A stretch of 32,976 nucleotides of DNA, from assembly GCA_934216155.1 (NCBI GenBank), contig CAKQBK010000023.1, positions 1-32,976 of the forward strand. The letters are read 5' to 3'. This stretch comes from an uncultured Dialister sp. GTDB lineage: Bacteria; Bacillota; Negativicutes; Veillonellales; Dialisteraceae. The notes beneath the pieces are model-generated. The model was not told the origin of the DNA. It was given only the letters and a program-made list of their open reading frames with translations, and searched no databases. Made by a program: the position numbers and the translations under genes. This document shows positions 1-8,377 of this stretch, piece by piece (positions within the stretch are counted from its first letter, which is position 1; the number at the start of each line of letters is the position of its first letter).

Positions 1-510
1 CACAAATGCAAATCCTTATTGGTTTAAGGTTTAAATGGCATCCCCTAAACCTTAAACCCTAAACCATTGCCTCTTTCGTCTAGGCAAGTTGTCAACAAAG
101 GACTCAGCACGTAAGCCAAACACCCCTAGTCACCAGTCACTAGTCCACCAGTCACCATTTCCCTTTCTATATATTAAAATTGCAGAAGTGCCCCAAAATC
201 ACAACATCAAATTTCTAAAATTTTTATTTTGTTGGTTGATAGTTGTTGGTTTTAGGTTTACGCTCCAGGCTCGTATAGCATATTTCACACAAATACAAAG
301 TCCTATTGGTTTAAGGTTTACGGGTTAGAGTTTATCATTCAAACCTTAACCCCTAAACCAATGCCTCTTTTGTCGCAGCAAGTTATTACAAACGAACTCG
401 GTAGGTAAACCAACAACTAACAACCAACAACTTTTCTCCTTCATCTATTAAAATTGCATCAGCACTTCAAAACCATACCTACCAAAATTTAGTTTGCAAT
501 ATTTTCATAT
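1..510. repeat. Non-coding repeat region, GGTTTAA family
   Basis: No credible gene lies here. Two copies of a GGTTTAA-type element are visible, each with a left arm of tandem GGTTTAA/GGTTTAC words and a right arm of the complement (about 20-70 and 308-362). Each is followed by a conserved tail with GCCTCTTT, CAAGTT and a word near CTCGG/CTCAG. Short runs of GTCACCAGTCACTAGT (about 129-156) and of GTTGTTGGTT/ACCAACAAC (about 230-252 and 410-432) belong to other repeat families of the window. A 79-codon open frame at 89-328 crosses these repeats, has no ribosome binding site and is not believed. Confidence 0.7.
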
Positions 511-512
511 AC

Positions 513-660
513 AAAACCGCTACCATCTAGGTTAAAAAGGTAATATTCCATATCGACATACCCTTTTATACCCTTGATGGTAGCGGTTTTATGCTTAGTG
601 ACTTCTATATTTTCAGTAAAATAATAACCTTTTATACCCTTTATACTATTGGTATTTGGG
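513..660. repeat. Nested inverted repeat downstream of trpA
   Basis: A perfect 15-bp inverted repeat (AAAACCGCTACCATC at 513-527, complement at 576-590) encloses a diverged GGTTAAAAAGG / CCCTTTTATACCC core. The flank to 650 carries the AATAATAACCTTTTATACCC arm seen in the larger elements near 10131, 16512 and 19775. It lies just downstream of trpA and may end that transcript, but there is no proper U-tract, so it is called a repeat and not a terminator. Confidence 0.65.
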
Positions 661-688
661 CATAATGCCCTCTATGGGCTAGCCAAAA

Positions 689-1456
689 TCAAATCCCTGC
701 TTTCAGCCCGCCAATATATTCTTTCAGTTTTTCACTGGCGTCAGATCCATTTTTATTGATAATGTCCACGACACCGCTGCCGGTGATGACGCCGTCAGCC
801 AATTGGGCCATAGCGGCGGCCTGCTGCGGGGTGTGGATACCAAAGCCGATGGCAATGGGCGTGTCGGTGGTTTCTCGTACCACTTTGACAATCTGATTCA
901 AGTCGGTCTGAATATTTCCGCGCATACCAGTCACGCCCATGGAGGAGACTACGTAGACGAAGCCTGTGGCATTTTTTACATTTTTCCGAATCCGTTCTTC
1001 CGACGTAGGGGCCACCATTTGAATGATGTCTACGCCGTGAGCATCGGCCAGGGAACGAATTTCTTCTTGTTCTTCATGGGGCATATCCGGAATGATCACT
1101 CCATCAATGCCAATGGCTTCTGCTTCTTCGAAGAACCGAACCGCCGGATAGCGGAACACCGGATTGTAGTAAGTCAAGAGTACAATCGGAATCTGGGTGT
1201 ATTTGCGAATTTCCTTCACCGTATCCATAACCTGCGGCAGGTGAATGTGATTTTCCAGTGCTTTCACGTCCGCTTCCATGATGACAGGACCATCGGCAAT
1301 AGGATCGGAGAATGGCACACCAATTTCAATCAAATTGGCTCCTGCTTGTTCCATGTCCAGCACATATTTCACTGTATCTTCCACCGATGGCACACCGGCT
1401 GTCAAAAAGGCAATCAAAGCCTTCCCATTTTCAAATGCTTTTGCGATATGACTCAT
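689..1456 (-). CDS. trpA: Tryptophan synthase alpha chain
   Basis: TrpA cleaves indole-3-glycerol phosphate to indole and glyceraldehyde 3-phosphate and passes indole to TrpB in the cytoplasmic alpha2beta2 complex. The 255-residue product has the usual TIM-barrel length. The block IEIGVPFSDPIADGP gives Glu44 and Asp55, which match catalytic Glu49 and Asp60 of the enteric enzyme, and the C-terminal phosphate-binding GSGVV is present. The start at 1456 (MSHIAKAFENG) is preferred over an upstream ATG at 1483 because AAGAGGA lies directly before it and the family starts there. It is the last gene of a minus-strand trpDCBA cluster and is separated from trpB by a 216-bp gap holding an inverted repeat. 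The identity is certain; the start is very likely. Confidence 0.97.
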   Translation of the reverse strand: MSHIAKAFENGKALIAFLTAGVPSVEDTVKYVLDMEQAGANLIEIGVPFSDPIADGPVIMEADVKALENHIHLPQVMDTVKEIRKYTQIPIVLLTYYNPVFRYPAVRFFEEAEAIGIDGVIIPDMPHEEQEEIRSLADAHGVDIIQMVAPTSEERIRKNVKNATGFVYVVSSMGVTGMRGNIQTDLNQIVKVVRETTDTPIAIGFGIHTPQQAAAMAQLADGVITGSGVVDIINKNGSDASEKLKEYIGGLKAGI

Positions 1457-1509
1457 AATATTCCTCTTTTCCATTACATTCACATTTCATATATACCGAT
1501 TCCGTATAG

Positions 1510-1672
1510 TTAGGAGTGAGGAATTAGGAGTGAGGAGTGAAGGTGCGGCACACAATTCATATAGTGCCGCATTTTATATTTTTGATTAATTATTGAAATT
1601 TACGGCGCTTTATAAATTTTATGCGCCGCACCACCACTCCTAACTCCTCACTCCTAACTCCTCACTGCTTTT
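1510..1672. repeat. Inverted repeat between trpB and trpA
   Basis: A palindromic element with outer arms of tandem AGGAGTG/AGGAATT heptamers (about 1511-1541, complement about 1631-1668) and an inner GC-rich pair (GTGCGGCAC...GTGCCGCA and GGCGC...GCGCC) around an AT-rich centre. Its edge is a few bases past the trpB stop codon. It lies inside the transcribed operon, so the mRNA should form a large stem-loop between the two cistrons. Confidence 0.8.
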
Positions 1673-2854
1673 TTAGTCGTGTATATCTTCCCCTCTATAC
1701 CGTGCAATGGCGGCTACGTCTTTATCGCCGCGGCCGGAGAGGGTGATCACTACGATATCGTCAGGCGTCATCTGTTTGGCTTCCCGCAGTACGCCTGCTA
1801 CGGCATGGGCCGATTCGATCGCGCAGATGATGCCTTCTGTTTTGGCCAGGTATTCAAAGGCCTGCACCGCTTCTTCATCGGTGACGGCAATAAAGCGAGC
1901 CCGGCCGATAGCATTAAGGTTGGCCAGTTCTGGGCTGACGCCTGGATAATCGAGGCCAGCGGAAATAGAGTACACTTCTGTGATATTTCCATCTTCATCT
2001 TGGCAGAAGAGGGATTTCATGCCATGGAAAACACCCAGTTTTCCCCGATTGACCGTAGCAGCATGGTATGGGGTATCGATGCCTTTGCCACCGGCTTCAC
2101 AACCAATGAGTTCTACGTCTTTGTCTTGAATGAATGGATAAAGGGTCCCCGATGCATTGCTGCCGCCGCCTACGCAAGCATAGACTTTGGTGGGTAGCCT
2201 GCCGGTGCGTTCCAGAACCTGGGCTCTTGCTTCCCGACCAATGCAGCTCTGGAAATACCGCACCATTTCCGGGAACGGTGCGGGGCCCGTGGTGGAACCG
2301 ATGATGTAATGGGTATCATCGCAGCGACGGCTCCATTCCTGCATAGCCGCATTGACCGCATCTTTCAGAACCCGGGAACCGGTCTTCACCACGTGCACTT
2401 TGGCACCTAACAGTTTCATGCGATACACATTGAGTGCCTGCCGCTGGGTATCAATTTCTCCCATGAATACTTCACATTCCATACCGAAGAGTGCTGCAAT
2501 GGTGGCCGCTGCCACGCCGTGCTGGCCCGCACCGGTTTCTGCAATCAGGCGGGTTTTCCCCATGCGCTTTGCCAGAAGGGCCTGCCCGATACAGTTATTG
2601 ATCTTATGGGCGCCGGTATGGTTTAAATCTTCTCGTTTTAAGAAAATACGAGGACCGCCCAAATCTTTTTCCATATTTTCTGCTTCATAGAGCATGGACG
2701 GACGTCCTGTATAGTTTACAAAAAGTCGATGCAGTTCATCTTGAAAGGCACGATCTTTTTTACATTCTTCAAAGGCTTTTGCCACTCTTTCTACTTCATT
2801 CATCAGTACTTCCGGTACGTACTGTCCACCGAACTGTCCAAATCTTGTCTGCAT
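1673..2854 (-). CDS. trpB: Tryptophan synthase beta chain
   Basis: TrpB is the PLP enzyme that joins indole, delivered from TrpA, to L-serine to make tryptophan. The 393 residues are full length and start with the family's [24 protein letters not shown] holds the PLP lysine (Lys84), ETGAGQHG follows, and the phosphate loop GGGSNASG is intact. AGGAAAGGG precedes the ATG. It is of the main TrpB1 type, as expected for a gene beside trpA. The stop codon TAA is followed within a few bases by the AGGAGTG-family repeat that fills the gap to trpA, and the upstream gap to trpC is also filled by repeats. Tryptophan level controls it through the T-box upstream of trpD, unless an internal promoter exists. 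Confidence 0.98.
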   Translation of the reverse strand: MQTRFGQFGGQYVPEVLMNEVERVAKAFEECKKDRAFQDELHRLFVNYTGRPSMLYEAENMEKDLGGPRIFLKREDLNHTGAHKINNCIGQALLAKRMGKTRLIAETGAGQHGVAAATIAALFGMECEVFMGEIDTQRQALNVYRMKLLGAKVHVVKTGSRVLKDAVNAAMQEWSRRCDDTHYIIGSTTGPAPFPEMVRYFQSCIGREARAQVLERTGRLPTKVYACVGGGSNASGTLYPFIQDKDVELIGCEAGGKGIDTPYHAATVNRGKLGVFHGMKSLFCQDEDGNITEVYSISAGLDYPGVSPELANLNAIGRARFIAVTDEEAVQAFEYLAKTEGIICAIESAHAVAGVLREAKQMTPDDIVVITLSGRGDKDVAAIARYRGEDIHD

Positions 2855-2897
2855 ATATTTTCCCTTTCCTTTTTAAGCCAACTGGCATGTACATCAT

Positions 2898-3008
2898 AAC
2901 GTTAAAGGTTAGCCCTTCGGGCAGGTTATAAAAGGTTATTTGAAACCATAACCTTCACGCATAACCCTTTATAACCCTTTATAACCCTTATAACCTTTTT
3001 AACCTTTA
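2898..3008. repeat. GGTTATAAA-family inverted repeat between trpC and trpB
   Basis: The left arm (GGTTATAAAAGGTTATT, 2923-2940) and right arm (tandem ATAACCCTTT words, 2960-3007) are complementary. The left part includes a GCCCTTCGGGC hairpin at 2912-2922, and the 35-bp stretch 2906-2940 recurs unchanged at 3850-3884. The repeat runs into the 3' end of trpC and supplies its stop codon. Confidence 0.8.
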
Positions 3009-3787
3009 TTATCTTCTATCATCTGCCGCAGCAATGCCTTCCGATGGTCCGCTCTCATGAGCATTTCCCCTATGAGCACTGCGTCGGCACCAGCGGCGTG
3101 CATCCGTTTTACGATGTCCGGCGACATCATGCCGCTCTCGGAGACCAACAGCACATCATCAGGAACCAGCTGCGCCAGCTTTTCTGTATTTTCTAGTTTG
3201 ATTGTAAAATCTCGAAGGTCTCGGTTATTGACCCCCACGATACGGGCCCCAGCCTGAAGCATTCTCTCCATTTCCTTTTCATCATGGGCTTCACAGAGAA
3301 CGCCCAATCCCAATTCATGGGCCATAGAGAGAAATTGTTTGATTTCTTCATCGGAAAGGATGGCCGCAATGAGTAATATGGCGGAAGCCCCACCCAGAGC
3401 CGCTTCTTCAATCTGGCATCCATCAATGATGAAATCTTTCCGAAGGACCGGAATAGTCACTTCCTTTGCGATCCGTGTCAGATAGGCCATATCCCCTTTG
3501 AACCACTTCGGTTCTGTGAGACAGGAAATAGCAGCGGCCCCCGCTTCTTCGTATTCCTTCCCGATTTCTTCAAAAGGAAAGTTTTCACTGATAATACCCT
3601 TCGAGGGAGAAGCTTTTTTCAATTCACAGATGAAAGAGAGCCCTGGCCTTGCCAAATTGTTATAAAAGGCGTCCTCTGTGGAAGGCTGGAAATGCTGTAT
3701 TTCATCATGAATCTTTCCATAGTACCCTTCCCGCTTGAGCCGCTCCACCCGCCTTCTGGTTTCTGCAGCAATGTCATCTAGTATCAT
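2999..3787 (-). CDS. trpC: Indole-3-glycerol phosphate synthase
   Basis: TrpC closes the ring of carboxyphenylamino-deoxyribulose phosphate with loss of CO2 to give indole-3-glycerol phosphate. The 262 residues form one TIM barrel with the expected blocks ELKKASPSKG, VLRKDFIID, GVNNRDL and SESGM, and a GE-containing phosphate loop (VLIGEML). It is a single-domain enzyme, not a TrpC-TrpF fusion. ACGGAGAA lies before the ATG. No trpF is found between trpC and trpB, its usual place in Firmicutes. The last two sense codons and the stop, AAAGGTTAA, coincide with the first unit of the GGTTATAAA repeat, so the repeat has become the end of the gene. Confidence 0.97.
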   Translation of the reverse strand: MILDDIAAETRRRVERLKREGYYGKIHDEIQHFQPSTEDAFYNNLARPGLSFICELKKASPSKGIISENFPFEEIGKEYEEAGAAAISCLTEPKWFKGDMAYLTRIAKEVTIPVLRKDFIIDGCQIEEAALGGASAILLIAAILSDEEIKQFLSMAHELGLGVLCEAHDEKEMERMLQAGARIVGVNNRDLRDFTIKLENTEKLAQLVPDDVLLVSESGMMSPDIVKRMHAAGADAVLIGEMLMRADHRKALLRQMIEDNKG

Positions 3788-3835
3788 ATGTGTTCTCCGT
3801 GTTATATATCTGTCATGCTTCCCAAGTTCGTAAGT

Positions 3836-4140
3836 GGTATAGGTTATATAGGTTAGCCCTTCGGGCAGGTTATAAAAGGTTATTATAGGTTAAGTTATTC
3901 ATTCAAATTTGCAGAAACTTATTCATCTTGAGGTTTTATGGTTTAAGGTTTAAGTTTTGGTATTTTACCTGTAAACCTTAAACCAATGACGTTTTCTAGA
4001 CATATCATTTGTGGATAATGAACTCGGAACGTAAACCTCCCCCCATAGTACAAAGAGATTTCGCTCATGAATGATTGACAACTATTTATAGCAAATAACC
4101 TTTTATAACCCTTTATAACCTTTTTAACCCTTTTCACTAT
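3836..4140. repeat. Composite repeat block between trpD and trpC
   Basis: The 374-bp gap between trpD and trpC holds no gene. It contains, in order: a GGTTATATAGG arm with the GCCCTTCGGGC hairpin (35 bp at 3850-3884 identical to 2906-2940); a GGTTTAA-family element (about 3933-4048) whose right part (AATGACGTTTTC...CATTTGTGGATAATGAACTCGGAACGT) is the inverted homologue of 28548-28600; and a right arm of AATAACCTTTTATAACCC words at 4097-4136. A GGTTTAA unit is thus nested inside a GGTTATAAA unit. Confidence 0.8.
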
Positions 4141-4161
4141 CCCATGAACCACCTATGTTTC

Positions 4162-5184
4162 TCATTCATTACTTGTCTTAATATACTCTTCCATCTTCTT
4201 ATACGCCGCTCCGGTATCAATCATTTCTGCTGCTTTATCGATCCCTGCTTTCATGGTCGGCACTGCTTTGGCAGCGTAGAGGGCCAGCCCAGCGTTGAGG
4301 AGCACCGCATTTCTCTTGGTGTCCTGAATTTTTCCAGAAAGAATATCTTTGGTGATATTCGCATTTTCTTCAGCGGTCCCGCCAAGGAGTTCTTCTTTCT
4401 TCCCCCGTACCAGTCCGAAATCTTCTGGGCAAATGGTAGAGGTCCGATAGTATCCCTCTTTCAGTTCGCACACCAGAGAAGGTGCCGAAGGAGATACTTC
4501 ATCCAAATGATCGGTGCCATATACCACCAATGCATTTTTGACCCCCAGTTTATCCAGTACCTTTGCTACCGGTTCTACCAGGTATCCATCATAGACGCCT
4601 AAGAGGAAATAATCCGGGTTGGCCGGATTGGTGAGAGGTCCTAAGATGTTGAACACCGTCCGGAATCCCAATTCTTTTCGAATACCGCCCACATATTTCA
4701 TGGCTGCGTGGTATTGCTGCGCAAAGAGGAAACAGAATCCCACTTTTTCCAACATAGAAAGTGCTTTTGCTGGGTCCTGGTGAATATTGACTCCTAGGGC
4801 TTCCTGCACATCAGCGGTTCCCGATTTGGAAGAAGCAGCCCGATTGCCGTGTTTGGCTACTTTCACACCAGCGGCAGCAATGACGAAAGCCGATGTGGTG
4901 GAAATATTGAAACTGTTGGACCCATCTCCGCCGGTCCCCACAATTTCCAGCACTTTCATTCCTGGATGTGGCACCGGTGTCGCATGTTCTCTCATAGCAG
5001 CAGCACAACCGGAAATTTCATCAATGGTTTCCGCCCTCGTACTTTTGGTAGAAAGAGCTGCCAGGAAAGCCGCATTCTGTGTCGGTGTGGTTTTCCCGTC
5101 CATGATTTCATTCATCACTTCATAGGCTTCTTCGTAGGAGAGATCTCCTTTTCTCACGATTTTTTGGATGGCTTCTTTAATCAT
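4162..5184 (-). CDS. trpD: Anthranilate phosphoribosyltransferase
   Basis: TrpD transfers the phosphoribosyl group of PRPP to anthranilate, the second dedicated step of tryptophan synthesis. The 340 residues show the PRPP/Mg loop [14 protein letters not shown] and the [12 protein letters not shown] block, both standard for the family; length is normal and there is no fused glutaminase domain. AAAGGAGAT lies eight bases before the ATG. It is the first gene of the cluster, about 130 bp after the T-box terminator, and much of that space is a GGTTAAT tandem repeat. The anthranilate synthase genes trpE and trpG that normally precede it are absent from the window. Confidence 0.97.
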   Translation of the reverse strand: MIKEAIQKIVRKGDLSYEEAYEVMNEIMDGKTTPTQNAAFLAALSTKSTRAETIDEISGCAAAMREHATPVPHPGMKVLEIVGTGGDGSNSFNISTTSAFVIAAAGVKVAKHGNRAASSKSGTADVQEALGVNIHQDPAKALSMLEKVGFCFLFAQQYHAAMKYVGGIRKELGFRTVFNILGPLTNPANPDYFLLGVYDGYLVEPVAKVLDKLGVKNALVVYGTDHLDEVSPSAPSLVCELKEGYYRTSTICPEDFGLVRGKKEELLGGTAEENANITKDILSGKIQDTKRNAVLLNAGLALYAAKAVPTMKAGIDKAAEMIDTGAAYKKMEEYIKTSNE

Positions 5185-5220
5185 AATGATGATCTCCTTT
5201 GCTGGGTAACTGCGAGGACG

Positions 5221-5284
5221 GTTAATGGTTAATGGTTAATGGTTAATGGTTAATGGTTAATGGTTAATGGTTAATGGTTAACTG
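5221..5284. repeat. Perfect tandem heptamer GTTAATG, about 8.6 copies
   Basis: Eight exact copies of GTTAATG plus a partial one run without a mismatch, followed by variant GTTAACTG units to about 5310. The tract lies in the trp mRNA leader between the T-box terminator and the trpD ribosome binding site. It is the only perfect tandem run in the window; other tracts of the same family (5638-5760, 21192-21269) are degenerate. Confidence 0.95.
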
Positions 5285-5314
5285 TTAACTGCTTACTGTT
5301 TACTGTTTACCAAT

Positions 5315-5353
5315 AAAAAATCCGTCCTCGACAAAATATTTGTCAAGGACGGA
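5315..5353 (-). terminator. T-box attenuator (intrinsic terminator)
   Basis: On the minus strand TCCGTCCT and AGGACGGA pair, extended by TTGACAAA/TTTGTCG, followed by TTTTTT. It lies right after the conserved T-box sequence, with which the 5' side of the stem should compete in the antiterminator form. Uncharged tRNA-Trp would favour read-through into trpD. Confidence 0.92.
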
Positions 5354-5590
5354 TAGTTATTCCGCGGTGCCACCTTGTTTCAGGGCATGACCCCTGCTCT
5401 TAGCGAGATACCAACATATCTCCGGCAACTGACGTATGCCCTACGTCGCTAGCTACTAGGAAATCCTTTCACTGCGCCCTCAGCGGTCCATTTAACAATC
5501 TGCGTTCTGCCGGCTTCTCATTGCCCCGACTCCCTGTAAGTGCACGTACTGTTTTTATCTCCGCTTCAACGGTTTAGGTTCTTAAGTTGC
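5315..5590 (-). promoter_or_regulatory. Tryptophan T-box leader of trpDCBA
   Basis: The leader carries the T-box core AAGGTGGCACCGCGGA (5361-5376) directly before a terminator. Upstream, Stem I can be traced: AGCGGAGATAAAAACAGTA on the 5' side pairs at its base with ACCGCT on the 3' side, and the specifier position reads TGG (5488-5490) followed by the usual purine, which is the tryptophan codon. The element therefore senses uncharged tRNA-Trp. It has the normal size, about 270 nt. Structural details of Stems II and III were not folded. Confidence 0.94.
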
Positions 5591-5594
5591 ACTT

Positions 5595-5623
5595 ATCATA
5601 AACGGTTATATAGCATCTGTCAA
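5595..5623 (-). promoter_or_regulatory. Promoter of the trp operon
   Basis: On the minus strand TTGACA (5623-5618), a 17-base spacer and TATGAT (5600-5595) form a near-consensus sigma-70 promoter. It starts the T-box leader only a few bases downstream. Confidence 0.9.
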
Positions 5624-5637
5624 GAGGGAAATTTGAT

Positions 5638-5760
5638 TAGTTGGCCGTTGGCAGTTGGCGGTTGGCGGTTAACGGTTGACAGTTGGCAGTTAACAGTTAT
5701 CGGTTGACAGCAAACGGTTAACAGTTAACAGTTTACCGTTAACTGCTAACCATTTTAATC
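5638..5760. repeat. Degenerate heptamer repeat (AGTTGGC/GGTTAAC family)
   Basis: Words such as GTTGGCGGTTGGCGGTTAAC and AACAGTTAACAGTTTACCG alternate, with period about seven and partial self-complementarity through GTTAAC. It separates the divergent trp and rubredoxin promoters. Confidence 0.8.
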
Positions 5761-5812
5761 CCTTTGATACCATACGATCCATCGCAAAATTCAAAAAAGT
5801 TTTCGTGTTATA

Positions 5813-5840
5813 TTGATATATCTAAATTTTGTGATATACT
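5813..5840 (+). promoter_or_regulatory. Promoter of the rubredoxin gene
   Basis: TTGATA, a 16-base spacer and TATACT lie about 47 bases before the rubredoxin start codon. No operator is evident. Confidence 0.75.
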
Positions 5841-5886
5841 ATACATAGAGAGTTGTAAATATAGTATTTCAAAGGAGGAAATTACT

Positions 5887-6051
5887 ATGAAAAAATATGT
5901 ATGCACCGTATGCGGTTGGATTTATGATGAAGCACTGGGCGATCCAGACAATGGCATCGCACCGGGCACCAAGTTCGAAGACCTGCCGGCAGATTTCATT
6001 TGCCCCATGTGCGGCGTTGGCAAGGATGAATTTGAAGTCTACGAAGGATAA
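5887..6051 (+). CDS. rub: Rubredoxin
   Basis: This 54-residue protein is a small cytoplasmic electron carrier with one iron held by four cysteines. Both CxxC knuckles are present ([11 protein letters not shown] and FICPMCGVG, Cys6, Cys9, Cys39 and Cys42), together with the aromatic and acidic residues typical of the fold. In anaerobes rubredoxin usually feeds electrons to oxygen- and peroxide-reducing enzymes; no such partner is adjacent. The start at 5887 is preferred to an in-frame upstream one because of AAGGAGG eight bases before it and the exact match to family length. It is a single-gene unit: its own promoter lies upstream and a terminator at 6396 downstream, with a repeat element of about 325 bp between stop codon and terminator. 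Confidence 0.97.
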   Translation: MKKYVCTVCGWIYDEALGDPDNGIAPGTKFEDLPADFICPMCGVGKDEFEVYEG

Positions 6052-6055
6052 ATCT

Positions 6056-6382
6056 CAGTGAGGAGTGGTGGTGGCGGCGCATAAAATTTGGAAGCGCCGC
6101 AAGTATAAAAAGGTTATTATTCTTCTGCCTTCGCTTTTCTAACATATAGATATTATCGCTTGTGACAAGGGTATAAAAGGTTATAAAGGGTTATGGGATT
6201 TACGATGCTCCCATAACCCTTTATACCCTTTATACCCTTGTCGCATATGATCTAGTTGATTTGTTGGAGAAAAGTATAATATGAAATAATAACCTTATAT
6301 GCTGCGGCGCTTCCCGATTATGATGCGCCGCCACCACCACTCCTCACTCCTCATTCCTCATTCCTAACTCCACACTGCCTTT
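6056..6382. repeat. Large nested inverted repeat between rubredoxin stop and terminator
   Basis: Outer arms are AGTGAGGAGTGGTGG (from 6057) and CCACCACTCCTCACTCC (about 6331 on). Next inside are GGCGGCGCATAAAATTTGG...GCGCCGC and the complement at 6304-6330, then AAGGTTATTATTCTTCTG/AATAATAACCTT, then GGTTATAAAGGGTTATGGGA (6179-6197) and its complement at 6209-6240. At least four inverted-repeat layers share one centre near 6203. The same layers in the same order occur at 10131, 16512 and 19775. Confidence 0.85.
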
Positions 6383-6395
6383 TAAGACGCCTAAA

Positions 6396-6419
6396 GCCTC
6401 CCATTACGGGAGGCTTTTT
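6396..6419 (+). terminator. Rubredoxin terminator
   Basis: GCCTCCC, loop ATTAC, GGGAGGC, then TTTTT. It is the only plausible plus-strand terminator after the rubredoxin gene although it is 345 bp past the stop codon. Confidence 0.85.
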
Positions 6420-6596
6420 GGAGACGTGTTTTGGAGTTGTTGAGAAAGATTGTAACAATGAGTGGAATCATCACGGCCAATGGTGATTTCCTTTTGTTTA
6501 CGATTCTATAATACAACGGTTTACTATGATTGTCAAGTACGTTTTTCCTGTGCAATTAACAATTAATTACTTTTGAGTAACAATGTAAATAAGGGG

Positions 6597-6821
6597 ACTG
6601 GTGACTCGTGACTGGTGACTAGGAATTCGTAACTAGACCCTAGGGACAAGTAGTGCTATGAAGTAAAAATAGGCGATTTTTTCTTGTACCGCAAAGGTTC
6701 TTAAGGTTCTAAGGGTACTTAAGGTTCTAAGGACCCCGAATGAGATAATAACGCTAGCGTCTATCAGCACATTCGGGAAACCTGAGCAACCTGAGAACCC
6801 TTAGCAACTTGAGCAACCTGT
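6597..6821. repeat. GTGACTG-family and GGTTGCTCA-family repeats downstream of the alcohol dehydrogenase
   Basis: The 784-bp gap from 6052 to 6835 has no gene besides the repeat and terminator already listed. At 6597-6650 lies a run of GGTGACTCGTGACTGGTGACT words. At 6694-6821 is a full GGTTGCTCA-family element: left arm of AAGGTTCTTAAGG words, core CCGAATGAGATAATAACGCT then AGCGTC...CATTCGG centred on the palindrome CGCTAGCG (6752-6759), and right arm of ACCTGAGCAACCTGAG words. Confidence 0.85.
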
Positions 6822-6835
6822 CACCCATTTCCAAC

Positions 6836-8005
6836 TCAGAATGTCACTGGTTTCCCGTAGTACGCACAAGTCAGAATCTTTGTCAGATCTTCGGCGGTGA
6901 CTTCTCTTGGATTTTCTGGTGTGCACGCATCCTGGAGGGCATTCTGGCCGATGGCATCTTTCTTTTCCAGGAATAGGTCTTCCGGCACGCCATAGTCTTT
7001 CAAAGTCAACGGAATGTCCATTTTCTGGTTCAATGCTTTGATAGCGTCTTCATAGGAAATGACCAGCTGGGCGTCAGTATGACCTGGAAGGCCGACCACG
7101 CGAGCCAAGTCAGCATAGCGATGGAGGCAGGCTTTTTTATTGTACTGGATTACGTAAGGCATGAGAATCGCATTGGCGCAGCCATGAGGAATGTGGAACA
7201 CCGCACCAATTTTATGGGCCAAAGAATGGGTAATCCCCAACAGACCATTGGAGAAAGCCATACCAGCCAAGCACTGGGCAATGTGCATTTTCCCTCTGGC
7301 TTCTTTGTCTCCATGGTAAGATTCTACGATATTGTCAAATACATCGGACACAGCCTGTTTCGACAATGGTTCGGTGAAACCATTGGCAAATTTGGAAACA
7401 TAAGATTCGGTTGCATGGGTCAAAGCATCCATCCCGGTATGGGCAGTCAGTTTTGGCGGCATGGTGAGCGGAATATCCAAATCCAAAATAGCCAAGTCTG
7501 GTGTGATATTGAAATCTGCCAGTGGATACTTGATGCCTTTGGTGTAATCCGTAATCACAGAGAATGCGGTCACTTCCGTGGCAGTCCCGGACGTAGATGG
7601 AATGGCTACGAAAATGGCTTTCTGACGAAGCGGTGGCAGAGAGAACGGTTTCACTATATCTTCAAATTTCAAATTCGGATATTCATAAAAAATCCACATG
7701 GCTTTGGCTGCGTCAATAGGAGAACCACCGCCAATGCCGACAATCACATCAGGCTGGAATTCGGCCATCTTTTTGGCCCCTTCCTGCACAATCTCAATAG
7801 AAGGATCTGCACCGACCCCTTCCATGGTGTAGGTTTCCAGGCCCGCATCTTGGAGAACCTTTTCCGTCTTCTGCAGGAATCCCCCATTTCTCATGGAATG
7901 ACCGCCGGTTACAATAAAGGCTTTCTTGTGCCCTTTCAACAGAGACAATTCAGAAATAGCCCCATGACCACAATACATATCTCTAGGCAAAGTAAAACGG
8001 AACAT
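6836..8005 (-). CDS. Iron-containing alcohol dehydrogenase
   Basis: A 389-residue group III alcohol dehydrogenase (Fe-ADH family), an NAD(P)H-linked cytoplasmic enzyme that reduces aldehydes to alcohols or the reverse. The GGGSPID dinucleotide loop lies near residue 95. The metal ligands are in HTGMDALTHATESY (Asp and His) and ITHSLAHKIGAVFHIPHG (two His), all intact. The sequence resembles butanol or 1,3-propanediol dehydrogenases; the substrate cannot be fixed. AAAGGAGGAATTC precedes the ATG. It stands alone, divergent from the metal-sensor gene at 8604. The long 5' region carries a repeat element and, further upstream, a Fur-like box over a candidate promoter, which would tie expression to iron if both are real. 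Confidence 0.93.
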   Translation of the reverse strand: MFRFTLPRDMYCGHGAISELSLLKGHKKAFIVTGGHSMRNGGFLQKTEKVLQDAGLETYTMEGVGADPSIEIVQEGAKKMAEFQPDVIVGIGGGSPIDAAKAMWIFYEYPNLKFEDIVKPFSLPPLRQKAIFVAIPSTSGTATEVTAFSVITDYTKGIKYPLADFNITPDLAILDLDIPLTMPPKLTAHTGMDALTHATESYVSKFANGFTEPLSKQAVSDVFDNIVESYHGDKEARGKMHIAQCLAGMAFSNGLLGITHSLAHKIGAVFHIPHGCANAILMPYVIQYNKKACLHRYADLARVVGLPGHTDAQLVISYEDAIKALNQKMDIPLTLKDYGVPEDLFLEKKDAIGQNALQDACTPENPREVTAEDLTKILTCAYYGKPVTF

Positions 8006-8073
8006 AATGAATTCCTCCTTTACAAAAAATGATATTCAGACACATCAAAACATGTGGTGATTTCTTATGCATC

Positions 8074-8201
8074 AAGGTTGCTCAGGTCACTCAAGTTTCT
8101 CAGGTTGCTCAGGTTTTCCGAATGAGATAATAACGCTAGCGTCTTTCATCTCATTCGAGGAACATGAACAACCTGAGAAACTTGAGTAACCTAAGAAACT
8201 T
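8074..8201. repeat. GGTTGCTCA-family element upstream of the alcohol dehydrogenase
   Basis: A complete element with arms AGGTTGCTCAGGTCACTCAA and complement, core TCCGAATGAGATAATAACGC, central palindrome CGCTAGCG (8134-8141) and right core TCTCATTCGAGG. It would lie in the 5' leader of the alcohol dehydrogenase if the promoter at 8378 is used. A right half-element of the same family (GAACCCTGAGAACCTTCAG...) lies at about 8484-8530. Confidence 0.85.
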
Positions 8202-8377
8202 ATAACTGCTAGGGAAATGACACCTATTAACTCCATTCTGTGGGGGATCAACATGCCTCTCTACCTATAGTATACACTTTTCACCTCAAGATTTGTGATT
8301 CTTGCTAAAATAATATAAGAAAACAATTAAAAATGAGTAGAAATCATAGCTCACAAAGAGCCGCCTTTTCTACCCTT

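Noticed and set aside
89..328. 79-codon open frame near the left edge
   Set aside because: It runs through GTCACCAGTCAC and GGTTTAA repeats, has no ribosome binding site and biased nonsense composition.
803..1513. Long plus-strand open frame (236 codons)
   Set aside because: It lies antisense to trpA with no ribosome binding site or family match; a shadow frame. The same holds for the long frames at 7079-8032, 10400-11212, 11308-12042, 15245-16072, 25698-26525 and 29403-30062.
5221..5310. CRISPR array or telomere-like array
   Set aside because: Units are 7 bp in direct contact without spacers; a simple tandem repeat.
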